Below, piece by piece: positions 30,822 to 39,405 of a stretch of DNA of 44,760 nt (positions are counted from its first letter, which is position 1; each line of letters starts with the position of its first letter). The DNA is taken from positions 1-44,760 of IMG/VR virus record IMGVR_UViG_3300031227_000101; one strand, given 5' to 3'. The notes under the pieces were generated by a model. It was not told the DNA's origin. It saw nothing but the letters and a program-made list of their open reading frames with translations, and made no database searches. This DNA comes from a virus. A program made the position numbers and the translations under genes.

Positions 30822-32749
30822 TGACACTCTTTGAACCCAAAGAAGAACCCGTAAAGTCGAGACTCAATAAGATAGTCTGGAATGAACGGCAGATAACAGA
30901 GAAGCCAGATATTAAATTATCTGATAAAGACTTCCTGATGGATACCATGCCGTTCAACTCCTTACTGAAAGAGAGGCTGACTGACGCATACCCTCTTCAA
31001 TACCAGTGCGAGGGGAAGTATATCTCTTTTAAGCCCGTAGGGGGAGCTGCTGTCTCAGGCGTTCTTGGCGTAGACAAACAGGCAGTTACTTATAAAGACG
31101 GGCTAGGTTCTGGAATTGATATAGAGGTTCAAGTAAGTCAGTCCCATTGGCGGAAGATAATCCACATAAACTCTCTAGCCTCTCTTGGTGATATTTCAAA
31201 ACAGAAGTTTGTCGAGTTTAAGTTCGAGGTAGATTCTGACTTTGGTATTGGTGAATGTGTTAACGAGAAACCACGCATCAAGCTGGGAGAAGACTCTTAC
31301 ATTGAGGTAGCTCAGGTATGGGATAGTAGACCACTTGAATATACCGAGGAAGAATTAGCAGAGTTCGAGAAACTCGATATTGAAATACCCGAAATAAAAA
31401 ATAGCGTAAAGGTAGATAGCTTCTTTAAGTACGAAGGTGAGAAGCTATATTTTACAAAGCGGATATCTGTTGAGTGGCTATTAAAAGCTATCTTCCCAAT
31501 CTGGACTGATACAGATATTACTTGGGGGGACACTCCTGTTGATTTTGGTGGTGCTACCGTCACAGTAGATTATATTGAGTGTTGCGAGATAGATTCCGAC
31601 AAGTTTGTTGTAGCTTTTCGTGACGTTGATGATGGTTATGCTGGTAAGGCACGGGTAGGCACGGTATCGGGGACTACAATCACGTGGGGGGCTATCAGTG
31701 AATTTTGCGGTGATGTTCTTCCCAGGCATAGCCTCGGTCTATGCAAACTTGATACCGATAAGTTTGTTGTTGTTTATCCAGATGATGCTTTGGGTGATGA
31801 TGGTTTTGCCAGGGCAGCTACCGTTGATGATGACCCAGACCCTTTAACAATACATTGGGGCACAGCAAAGGAAATTGAAACTAGTGATATGGAGCAACCG
31901 TCTGCCTGCCAGTTAGGGACTGATAAGTTCGCTACCGCTTATAACGATGAAGGTAATTCAAATAAAGTAACCACGAGTGTTTGTACTGTATCAGGCACAA
32001 CTATTAGTACGCCAGGAATTGTGGTTATTGATGATAACGGTGGTGAGTATTCTCGTACTGCTTGCTGTAAGTTGGACACTGACAAGTATGCAATAGTATA
32101 TATTGCGGATGCTGATGGTGACAAGTTAAAGGCAGTTGTCTGTACTGTTTCAGGGACAACTCCAAGTCCTGGAGATATTGTTACATTAGATGCCAATGAC
32201 TGTACTGTTGTTGTGGGCAATAATTCTTGCGGTCAGCTAGATACCGATAAGTTTGCCGTTTCATGGCTAGATTATACTGATGCCTTGGGCGAAACCTGTG
32301 TTTGCACCGTTTCAGGTACAACTATAACCCCAGGGGATGAGCAAACCTTCAATGCTGCCGCCGCCGCATATTACACAGCCTTAGCTGTAATAGACTCTAC
32401 TCACTATGTAATTATCTATTACGATGCTGGCAACTCAGGTACGGGGACTTCCGTTTACTGCACTGTTTCGGGCACAGATGTTTCGTCTGGTGACGAGGAA
32501 GTATTCCACGATGCTAAAACTTATTTCAATGCCATTTGTTTAATAAGTGCAAACAAGATAGTAGCCTGTTATCGAGATTATAGTGATGTCAACTACATCG
32601 GTGAGGCAATAGTTGGGGATATAGCAGGTGTAAGTGGCTGGACTACCATAGCCAAAGTAAATGGAGTCGGACAGGCGGATATAAAGGCATACCCTACCAG
32701 TGCAACATTAAAAGCTGCAATAGGCAAGATTGTGGGAGTGGCGGTATAA
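30821..32749 (+). CDS. Tail protein with probable seven-bladed beta-propeller (642 aa)
   Basis: The first ~235 residues are a mixed domain. From about 250 to 625 there are seven repeats of ~50 residues. Typically each reads L-D-T-D-K-F-V-V-x-Y-x-D, then a second part VSGTTI-x-G (for example EIDSDKFVVAFRD, KLDTDKFVVVYPD, QLGTDKFATAYND, KLDTDKYAIVYIA, QLDTDKFAVSWLD, VIDSTHYVIIYYD, LISANKIVACYRD). This is a propeller pattern, suitable for binding a receptor or glycan. The last residues (IGKIVGVAV) resemble the end of the next, frameshifted gene. Confidence 0.7.
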   Translation: MTLFEPKEEPVKSRLNKIVWNERQITEKPDIKLSDKDFLMDTMPFNSLLKERLTDAYPLQYQCEGKYISFKPVGGAAVSGVLGVDKQAVTYKDGLGSGIDIEVQVSQSHWRKIIHINSLASLGDISKQKFVEFKFEVDSDFGIGECVNEKPRIKLGEDSYIEVAQVWDSRPLEYTEEELAEFEKLDIEIPEIKNSVKVDSFFKYEGEKLYFTKRISVEWLLKAIFPIWTDTDITWGDTPVDFGGATVTVDYIECCEIDSDKFVVAFRDVDDGYAGKARVGTVSGTTITWGAISEFCGDVLPRHSLGLCKLDTDKFVVVYPDDALGDDGFARAATVDDDPDPLTIHWGTAKEIETSDMEQPSACQLGTDKFATAYNDEGNSNKVTTSVCTVSGTTISTPGIVVIDDNGGEYSRTACCKLDTDKYAIVYIADADGDKLKAVVCTVSGTTPSPGDIVTLDANDCTVVVGNNSCGQLDTDKFAVSWLDYTDALGETCVCTVSGTTITPGDEQTFNAAAAAYYTALAVIDSTHYVIIYYDAGNSGTGTSVYCTVSGTDVSSGDEEVFHDAKTYFNAICLISANKIVACYRDYSDVNYIGEAIVGDIAGVSGWTTIAKVNGVGQADIKAYPTSATLKAAIGKIVGVAV

Positions 32750-32760
32750 AGGAGACCACA

Positions 32761-32984
32761 ATGGCAGATAAACAGAAACCCAGGCGATATACCGAGGTGG
32801 TGGCGAGCCTTGAGACTACCGCACAGAAACCAGTGAACCTGTCAAGGAAGCAGGCTGGGCTAACATCAAGAACATAAGAGTAGGTACAGGAAGTATTACC
32901 GCAACCGACTTATCTCATATTTGGTTTGGTACTACATCTGTTGCGGTGGCTGATATAGCAGAATTCGGCGGAGTAGCAGTATAA
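32761..32984 (+). pseudogene. Small tail gene with apparent -1 frameshift (74 aa when repaired)
   Basis: An ATG with AAAGGAG starts MADKQKPRRYTEVVASLETTAQK and runs to TAA 32875-32877. The -1 frame gives SEPVKEAGWANIKNIRVG...DIAEFGGVAV to TAA 32982-32984, clearly coding-like and with the same VAV end as the upstream protein. Adding one base in the AAA at about 32826-32828 would make one continuous ORF. It may be a mutation, a sequencing error or a frameshift site. Confidence 0.55.
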
Positions 32985-33006
32985 GGTCAATAGAATAGGA
33001 GTAAAT

Positions 33007-35055
33007 ATGGGTGTATTTGGAAAAGAAGACCACCAAATAAAAATAGGCTCTACCACAAAAGACCTTATCATTATGCAAGACGATGAGAAGCGAGTCTTAT
33101 ACAAAATTGAAGAAGACATCCCAGAACACCAAGACCCCTTGCTCGTCACGCAAACTAACTGGATAGATGGGCAGGGCAGGCATGATGTAACCCAGGGGGA
33201 CGAAGATATGTATTTCGAGGGAGCGTCCATTGATACCACACAAGATGGTCGCCTTATCCTTGGGCCACTTATCAACGAGGTAAAAGAAGATGATGATACA
33301 GATTTAGATTCTGCCCCTGTTTGCTTTTTGTGGTTTGCTAGAACAAGTGAGTTGCTTTGTGGTACTAGCGGTAAGATTTACAGGTATGTTAAAGATGACA
33401 CAGGAATAGATACAGACGAAGCGTTAGACACAACAGAAGTAGCAATTACCTGTGATGCTGACGCTAGTTCAGCCATTCTAGCAAACTCTATTATAATTGC
33501 CGACAGCGAGTTAATGTTTGTTACCAGTGTAGCTACAACTACTCTAACAGTAGTAAGAGGATTCAGAGGCACTACTGCTGCTGAACACGACACAAATAAA
33601 GACCTCTACATATACAAATGGACAGCGGCTACAACCGCAGTAGCAGGTGTTACTGACATGGTAGAATTTAATCGTGTAGCCTACGCTGCAATAGGCTCCT
33701 CAGCTAAATATTACTACTCTACAGATGGAGACACATGGACACAATCTGCCCTGACTGACGCATACGCAGATAAATTCTTGTCTGCCCCCAATGAAGCAGG
33801 AACAGCTAATGTTATGTGGAAGACTAGGGCAGCAACAGCAAACCCAAACGAGGTAACAAACATAGCAGACCCAGCAGGGGCAACTCAATGGGGTTCTCCT
33901 GCCTATGTAGGCGATACCTCTAATGTGATAACCAATATCTTTCTAGATAACGATGACTTCATGGTGGGTAAAACAGACAATCTATATTACTACGCCCCTA
34001 ATGGTGGAGTCCACCCCTTGATGGAAGAACTGAAGCACAATAGAGATACTCAGAATTTCAAATATGTTACCCGTTGGCAGGCTGGCACTTACTTTTCCTT
34101 AACTGATAGCCTCGGAGAGATAATAGGGCAGAGCAAGTTCTCTCGAATGGGGCCGTTGACGGGCATAGATGATATAGGCAAGGTGGGAACGTGTGTGGGG
34201 TTAGCCTCGGATGATGATTGGCTCTATGTGGCTATGGATGAGGGAACCAACACTATAATCTACAAAGGAAGAGAAGTTAGAAAGAAAGGGGCACTGCGTT
34301 GGCAATGGTGTCCTTTTATAAACTTGGGTACAAAGACCTGTGCAACACTAAAGGTTGTCCAACACTCCTCGAAAGATAAGAGGCTATGGTTTGGTTATAC
34401 TGATAACACAGCCTTTGTTATATTATCAGAAGACCCAACAGCCGACACTGATGCCCGTTTTGCTTCTGCGGGATGGGTAAGGATGTCGTACAATTACGGG
34501 ACTAATCAATATTGGGATAAGATGTTTCAATCAGTAGTAACCGAGACCGAAGGCTGCTCTGCTGATGTAAACGTGACACCAAAGTACCGTTCAGATGCAG
34601 CTACATCCGCTACTACTTTAACAGCCGCTATCACGACTAACGGCACAGTAAAGACTAACCTATCTTCTGCCCTATCCTGCAAGAGAATACAGTTCGAGCT
34701 TCATTTTACTACAAATGTTAGTGCGAGCACATCAGAAGTTAAGCTATTCCAAGCGAGGGGCATCGAGAAGCCAGAGACAATTCGGATACATGAGGTTACT
34801 TACAACGTAGACTCTGACAGAACTCGACAGGCAGACACACTAAAGACATTTTTAGAGGGGGGCAGGACTTCTACTTCACTTATACGGTTTGCCGACCTAC
34901 GATTTAGTGATACAGTAGCAGATAGTGGAGGCTATTGCTGGGTAATTATGGAGCCTGGGTATCCCAAGTTCTATGAGCATCTACACGAAAAGGGCAGAGT
35001 ACCCATGCTAGCAGCTACACTACGACTCAAAGAAGTATCGTTTACACTAAGCTAA
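33007..35055 (+). CDS. Large tail structural protein (682 aa)
   Basis: This beta-rich protein has propeller-like segments (ELLCGTSGKIYRYVKDD, VAYAAIGSSAKYYYSTDGDTW, DNDDFMVGKTDNLYYYAP, DDWLYVAMDEGTNTIIY). An inserted domain with LTVVRGFRGTTAAEHD is a module common in phage tail proteins. The C-terminus is a separate beta domain. AGGAG precedes the ATG. It is probably a tail tip or spike-associated protein. Confidence 0.65.
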   Translation: MGVFGKEDHQIKIGSTTKDLIIMQDDEKRVLYKIEEDIPEHQDPLLVTQTNWIDGQGRHDVTQGDEDMYFEGASIDTTQDGRLILGPLINEVKEDDDTDLDSAPVCFLWFARTSELLCGTSGKIYRYVKDDTGIDTDEALDTTEVAITCDADASSAILANSIIIADSELMFVTSVATTTLTVVRGFRGTTAAEHDTNKDLYIYKWTAATTAVAGVTDMVEFNRVAYAAIGSSAKYYYSTDGDTWTQSALTDAYADKFLSAPNEAGTANVMWKTRAATANPNEVTNIADPAGATQWGSPAYVGDTSNVITNIFLDNDDFMVGKTDNLYYYAPNGGVHPLMEELKHNRDTQNFKYVTRWQAGTYFSLTDSLGEIIGQSKFSRMGPLTGIDDIGKVGTCVGLASDDDWLYVAMDEGTNTIIYKGREVRKKGALRWQWCPFINLGTKTCATLKVVQHSSKDKRLWFGYTDNTAFVILSEDPTADTDARFASAGWVRMSYNYGTNQYWDKMFQSVVTETEGCSADVNVTPKYRSDAATSATTLTAAITTNGTVKTNLSSALSCKRIQFELHFTTNVSASTSEVKLFQARGIEKPETIRIHEVTYNVDSDRTRQADTLKTFLEGGRTSTSLIRFADLRFSDTVADSGGYCWVIMEPGYPKFYEHLHEKGRVPMLAATLRLKEVSFTLS

Positions 35056-35063
35056 GGGCTAAT

Positions 35064-35351
35064 ATGATAGGAGAATTCTATCAATGGTTTTGGTTCCACA
35101 CAGAGTTTTGGCTAACGCCTGTAAACAGACGACCATATACCTTTATAATGCGTGACTGGATTCATAATCATGTGCCCCAATTTGTGTGTGGCCTTGGGGT
35201 CTGGTTCAGTTGTGTGTTTGTGTTTAATTTATTTCATCCTGTTCCATCCTCTATTGTGGGCTTCTTGTCTGCCTTCTTGTTAGCTCACTTGATTTGGGGC
35301 AGCAGATATATAGAGGGTCAGCAAGAAAATCCGCAATATCTAGGAGACTAG
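35064..35351 (+). CDS. Small membrane protein, possible holin (95 aa)
   Basis: The C-terminal two-thirds contain two hydrophobic segments (about 39-56 QFVCGLGVWFSCVFVFNLF and 62-78 SSIVGFLSAFLLAHLIW) with a short turn. The N-terminus is aromatic. The position at the end of the structural arm suits a lysis gene, but I recognise no family. The ribosome-binding site is weak. Confidence 0.5.
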   Translation: MIGEFYQWFWFHTEFWLTPVNRRPYTFIMRDWIHNHVPQFVCGLGVWFSCVFVFNLFHPVPSSIVGFLSAFLLAHLIWGSRYIEGQQENPQYLGD

Positions 35352-35352
35352 C

Positions 35353-35601
35353 ATGATTGATAAAAGACAATTCCTCAACGCCCTTGAACTCGAAGAACGA
35401 ATAGGCAATATGAGTAACAGAGAGCTTATGGAGTTCACAGCAAGGCAAACTTACGATGTCTGTTTTCTTTCTGGTAGCAATGAACGAAGGATTGTAAAAT
35501 TAGAAAAAAGAGGCTTTAAGTTTATAAGTATGGTAGGAGCTATTGGTACATTCATTGGGGCAATCGTGCTAGCAGTTATAAATTACTTTGGTGGACGATA
35601 G
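35353..35601 (+). CDS. XhlA-like small membrane protein, possible holin (82 aa)
   Basis: A charged helical N-terminus (RQFLNALELEERIGNMSNREL) is followed by one C-terminal membrane helix (FISMVGAIGTFIGAIVLAVI) and a short tail. This is the layout of XhlA-type lysis-associated proteins. It is the last rightward gene. No endolysin gene is recognised next to it. Confidence 0.55.
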   Translation: MIDKRQFLNALELEERIGNMSNRELMEFTARQTYDVCFLSGSNERRIVKLEKRGFKFISMVGAIGTFIGAIVLAVINYFGGR

Positions 35602-35607
35602 AACTTT

Positions 35608-35708
35608 GTAGTAGGGGCTGGAACGAGAGTTTGCCAACTTGAGTCAGCCTTATCTCGCTTTTACCATTAACGCTTGTGAGCGAACCCCCACTACTTCGTA
35701 GCTGGCAA
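35608..35708. ncRNA. Candidate structured RNA in the convergent region
   Basis: Between the converging arms the plus-strand sequence can fold into a three-way junction. P1 is 35608-35617 with 35686-35694 (9 bp, one bulged A), P2 is 35624-35628 with 35653-35657, and P3 is 35671-35674 with 35679-35682. The P2 loop TTGCCA (35631-35636) can pair with TGGCAA at 35703-35708, like a pseudoknot. No T-run follows. It may be a two-way terminator or a small RNA. The rest of 35602-35791 shows nothing else. Confidence 0.35.
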
Positions 35709-35791
35709 GCATATTTACTTTATATGCCCACCCCCTAATGACAAGCTACTCACTCGAAAGAGTTTTGGCTAGGTCACTAAGGGGCAGTTGA

Positions 35792-36007
35792 TTACCAATG
35801 ATTATCTTGAACCATATAGGGCATATCCACACCGCTTAATTTAAAGTGCATCTGGAGTGAAAGATTCACTACCTCCGCAGTAGCCAAGTCTACATAGGCT
35901 CCTTGACCATACATTCGGAGTGGGTGCAGAACCTTGTTTAGACTCAGCCTGTACTGCCCTACTATTTTATCAAACTCAGATTCATCTAGGTCAATGTCTG
36001 TTGTCAT
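35792..36007 (-). CDS. Hypothetical protein (71 aa)
   Basis: This is the last gene of the leftward arm. The small protein begins MTTDIDLDESEFDKIVG and has no recognised domain; the middle is helical (ATAEVVNLSLQMHFKL). It starts ten bases after the HD hydrolase stop with only a weak ribosome-binding site, so it probably depends on upstream translation. Confidence 0.5.
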   Translation of the reverse strand: MTTDIDLDESEFDKIVGQYRLSLNKVLHPLRMYGQGAYVDLATAEVVNLSLQMHFKLSGVDMPYMVQDNHW

Positions 36008-36016
36008 TTCCAGTGC

Positions 36017-36565
36017 TCATCTGCCCCTCCAAACTTCAAAATAAGTTAGAAAACTAGCTTCGGCATCTTGAGCAGTCCAAGGATAGATTGTATCCTCTAG
36101 AGGCTCTGGTAATTCAAGCCAATCTGTTGTGTCTATGCCCAAATCTCTGGCTTCAGTAGCTAACAAACAGTCATCAGCTTGCCGAATAGAAAAGCCATAG
36201 CTAAGAGGAAGTCTAAATTTTGTGTTTATAGCGGCTTGGACACCATCAGCAATATGTTTATAACCTATTATATCTAGCTTAATCGGTCTAGGAACATCAT
36301 GTAGATAGGCTTCATGTGCATCATGCAACAAAGCAGCTAATTTGTGGTCACGGTCTACTTCCTCAGCTACCCTTACAGAATGTTCCGCCACAGAGTAAAA
36401 CTCTCTACAGTGCCCTCCAAACCGACAAGTAAGAGATAAAGCATGAGCAATATCATGTATATTTATTTCTTCTTCAGAAGGGTTTAGATAGTGAAACTTT
36501 GTTCCACTAGGGTAGGCTGTAATCCAGTGACCTTCATACTCATTCTGACCTTCGTACACATTCAT
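36017..36565 (-). CDS. HD-domain phosphohydrolase (YfbR-like)
   Basis: This 182-aa protein has the metal-binding histidine and aspartate pattern of HD hydrolases: EFYSVAEHSVRVAE (His about 61) and ALLHDAHEAYLHDVPRP (HD about 81-82), with a further Asp in the C-terminal helix. Phage members of this type resemble 5'-deoxynucleotidases and may adjust the dNTP pool. It belongs with the replication genes. Confidence 0.8.
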   Translation of the reverse strand: MNVYEGQNEYEGHWITAYPSGTKFHYLNPSEEEINIHDIAHALSLTCRFGGHCREFYSVAEHSVRVAEEVDRDHKLAALLHDAHEAYLHDVPRPIKLDIIGYKHIADGVQAAINTKFRLPLSYGFSIRQADDCLLATEARDLGIDTTDWLELPEPLEDTIYPWTAQDAEASFLTYFEVWRGR

Positions 36566-36574
36566 GTTTTTCTC

Positions 36575-37342
36575 CTAGAGCTTTGGTATACTTTTAAGAT
36601 ATGGGAAGCTGATACAAGCGAGTTTCTCCAAAACTTCTACATCAACTATATTATGTTTAACTATTTCATCCATTGCTTCCCTACTACCATCATACGCAGC
36701 AGACATCCACAGCCCACCCTCTACCTGCCCTTTGGCTCCCACATCAAAAAACCTAACTAGATTCTGTAGCCGTCTACTCGATACCTGAAAGTTGTTTTTA
36801 GCAATCCGCCATGTGTCTATCCCAAACATAGGGGGCAGAGGTTCTAGATTATGCTTAACCATCTTAGCTCTAAGGTAGGGCAGGTCAAACTTTTGGCTAT
36901 AGTGCCCAATAACAATGGCGTGTTTTCTTAGCTCTTTAGCAATGTCCCTTGTTATCTTTGAATCGTCTGCCCGATAGTGCTCCCACTCTGGATAGTCATC
37001 TGCCCTAAAGACGATAGATTCTTGACCAAATGGCTTGATACAGGCAGCCAGAAGAACAGAGAAATCTGCTTTTAAGTTTGAAGTCTCTAGGTCGAAACAC
37101 ACGAAGTCTAAATTGACCGCTGGATTCATAGCAAGTAGTTCAGGTGTAGTCACTGTCATTCTAGGTTCTTCGTTTACATGCTTCCGTGTAGGAACTTCTC
37201 CTTCAGACCTCCAATGTTTTGCTGTATCGTAAGTAACTTCTTTTAGCTTCGCCAAAGCTACCTTTGCATCATGGTTCGCTTCATCCCAACGTTGACACCA
37301 AATCTCAAAATCTTCGCCCTCTGGTTTTTTCTTTATTGTCAT
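36575..37342 (-). CDS. RNase H-fold 3'-5' exonuclease
   Basis: This 255-aa protein has the DnaQ/YprB-like exonuclease signature: VCFDLETSNL (Asp/Glu, about 80-89), IVIGHYSQKFDLPYLRAK (about 136-153, third Asp) and HNIVDVEVLEKL (last Asp). The polymerase upstream has its own exonuclease domain, so this second enzyme may repair ends or trim replication products. It follows the 74-aa gene. Confidence 0.8.
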   Translation of the reverse strand: MTIKKKPEGEDFEIWCQRWDEANHDAKVALAKLKEVTYDTAKHWRSEGEVPTRKHVNEEPRMTVTTPELLAMNPAVNLDFVCFDLETSNLKADFSVLLAACIKPFGQESIVFRADDYPEWEHYRADDSKITRDIAKELRKHAIVIGHYSQKFDLPYLRAKMVKHNLEPLPPMFGIDTWRIAKNNFQVSSRRLQNLVRFFDVGAKGQVEGGLWMSAAYDGSREAMDEIVKHNIVDVEVLEKLACISFPYLKSIPKL

Positions 37343-37367
37343 TTAACCTCCAATTCTATATCACTGG

Positions 37368-37592
37368 CTACTTCATCATTGCAACTTTCCCATCACTACC
37401 GTATGGAGTGCAAATTATCTCCCCATAAGGATAGTAAGCCCCATCACGGGAATTCAAACCATAATTACAGTAAACACGCAAAGCAGTTCCATCTGAAAAC
37501 TGTAACCAAGTTTTGCTACCATCATATTCCACACTCTGAATGGTTTTGCTCTCAATATGTTCCTTAATATGTCCGTCAAATATAAATCCCAT
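37368..37592 (-). CDS. Hypothetical protein (74 aa)
   Basis: This small beta-rich protein (HIESKTIQSVEYDGSKTWLQFSDGTALRVY) with a strong GGAGGAG site sits between the polymerase and the exonuclease genes. The pattern of alternating strands suggests a small barrel. The role is unknown. Confidence 0.55.
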   Translation of the reverse strand: MGFIFDGHIKEHIESKTIQSVEYDGSKTWLQFSDGTALRVYCNYGLNSRDGAYYPYGEIICTPYGSDGKVAMMK

Positions 37593-37650
37593 TATCTCCT
37601 CCTTTCAGCATATATTATCTGATACTTCTTCTACTCAGAAGCACTCTGCA

Positions 37651-39405
37651 TTAACTACATTCCTTCCAATTATTTCCGACTGTAACTGCTACGGGGAATT
37701 TAACCCCGTTAATTTCTGTTATAGTAGGTACATACTCCCTTAACCACTGTGCATAATCCTCTGCCTCCTTAATTAAAACCTCAAAGATAAGTTCATCATG
37801 TACTTGAAGCAGGAGAGGGGCAGACTTCTTATGCAGTTCAATCATGGCTATCTTAACAATCTCTCCTGTCATTCCCTGTATAGGCATATTGATAGCCTCT
37901 TTGATACCCTCCTCCTGTATTCTTTTTTGGTTTACGTACATTGCATCAATCCTGCGAGTACGCCCAAAGTAGTTAGTTACCTTCTTCTCCTCTATAGCAA
38001 TCTCCTTCATCTCATCTTGGTACTTCTTAACTCCAGGGAACTTACTAAAGTAAAGTTTCATAAACTCTCTTGCCTGCCCAATAGTACAATGTAACTGCTG
38101 CGAAAGTGTCCAAGCCTGTGCTCCATACTGAATAGCAAAGTTAGCTGTCTTAGCGTCATCATACTTAATGCCCATTTGGTCAGCAGTAACTTGGTGTATC
38201 TTCTTGCCTTTGCCTAGCTCAGTTATTAGAACAGGGTCTTGTGTAATAGCTGCTAAGCCTCGCCACTCAAGTTGGTCGTAGTCAAGTCTAACTAGCTTCT
38301 TACCTTCCTCGGCAATAATGAGCTTTCTCATATCACCTTCTTTGTCCACATTCTGTAGGTTAGGTCGAGCACAGGATAGCCTGCCCGTAGAGGTTGATAC
38401 TTGTTTGAACTCAGGATGAACCCTATCGTTCTCGTCTCTCATCTTTACATAGTTTTCGACATAGGTTCCTTTGTCTTTGTATAGTTCTTTATAAGCTAAA
38501 ATTTGCTCTACAAGAGGGTTGTGTACCATCTCAAGAACTCCAGCATCAACAGACGGTGCTCCACCCTCAGTAAACTTCCAAGGCTCAATACCAAGATTAC
38601 CATAAACGTAGCTTTGTAAGTCTTGTGTGTGGAACGCTAAATGTTGTGTTATCTCGTCAAAATCTGCTAGTCTATTGTCAAGCTCTCTAGCAAACTGAAC
38701 CAAGTAATCAGAATCAATCTGGACTCCTCTATCCTCCATAGCCATCAAAACAGGAAGAAGAGGCATATCAATATCAAAGTAGTGTTTGGGCAGAATGGGC
38801 AGCCACTTCTCAGCAAGTAAATAGGTAGCGACAGAATCTTTTGCGTTGTACTCTGGAACCTCCTCTGGGTTTTGACTAACCTCAAACCACCGCTTCATCT
38901 GCATCCCAAGGTGTCTTCGGGCAAGGTATTTAAGACCAAGCCCCCCAACCATGTCTGCCCCACTCTTAGCCTTAGAGGAGTCCTTTGGTGCTTGCTTGCC
39001 TAAACCAAGACAGTACGCCATTATCATTGTGTCGTGAAGGTACTTAGGAACTTCCATCCCCTGAGCCTGTAGCTCACGTATATCGTATTTTGCGTTGTGA
39101 AAGACAATAGGGCAGTCTCCCCACTGGACTTGCCTGCCCTTACCATAGAAAGGAGCAACAGTTAAACTTCCTTCTCCATCACGGTAAGCTACTGACCACT
39201 GCCCAATCCCACCTTTTCCATCTGTCTCTGTGTCCATAGAGGCTAAAGGCATACCTTGGAGGTTCAGCTTCTTGGTGTTGTAAATCTTGAAATCACTCGG
39301 CACTTTCTCAGGCAAGTTTTCCCAATCGTCTAGCATATCTGCCCAAAGACGAGGGTTATGGAGACAAGCCGCTGGGTGATATTGGCTAATTATTTGTAAG
39401 TTCAT
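37651..39405 (-). CDS. polA: DNA polymerase I family (family A), with exonuclease domain
   Basis: From the ATG at 39405 (585 aa, GGGAG upstream) the domains are: residues 1-30, which match the end of a uracil-DNA glycosylase (QYHPAACLHNPRL); a 3'-5' exonuclease at about 50-200 (MDTETDG, FHNAKYDIREL, YNAKDSVATYLL); and the polymerase. The latter has TGRLS (340-344), motif A LDYDQLEWRG (Asp375), motif B KTANFAIQYG (Lys419, Phe423, Tyr427) and motif C VHDE (535-538). Phe423 is at the E. coli 762 position. It copies the phage genome. Confidence 0.95.
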   Translation of the reverse strand: MNLQIISQYHPAACLHNPRLWADMLDDWENLPEKVPSDFKIYNTKKLNLQGMPLASMDTETDGKGGIGQWSVAYRDGEGSLTVAPFYGKGRQVQWGDCPIVFHNAKYDIRELQAQGMEVPKYLHDTMIMAYCLGLGKQAPKDSSKAKSGADMVGGLGLKYLARRHLGMQMKRWFEVSQNPEEVPEYNAKDSVATYLLAEKWLPILPKHYFDIDMPLLPVLMAMEDRGVQIDSDYLVQFARELDNRLADFDEITQHLAFHTQDLQSYVYGNLGIEPWKFTEGGAPSVDAGVLEMVHNPLVEQILAYKELYKDKGTYVENYVKMRDENDRVHPEFKQVSTSTGRLSCARPNLQNVDKEGDMRKLIIAEEGKKLVRLDYDQLEWRGLAAITQDPVLITELGKGKKIHQVTADQMGIKYDDAKTANFAIQYGAQAWTLSQQLHCTIGQAREFMKLYFSKFPGVKKYQDEMKEIAIEEKKVTNYFGRTRRIDAMYVNQKRIQEEGIKEAINMPIQGMTGEIVKIAMIELHKKSAPLLLQVHDELIFEVLIKEAEDYAQWLREYVPTITEINGVKFPVAVTVGNNWKECS

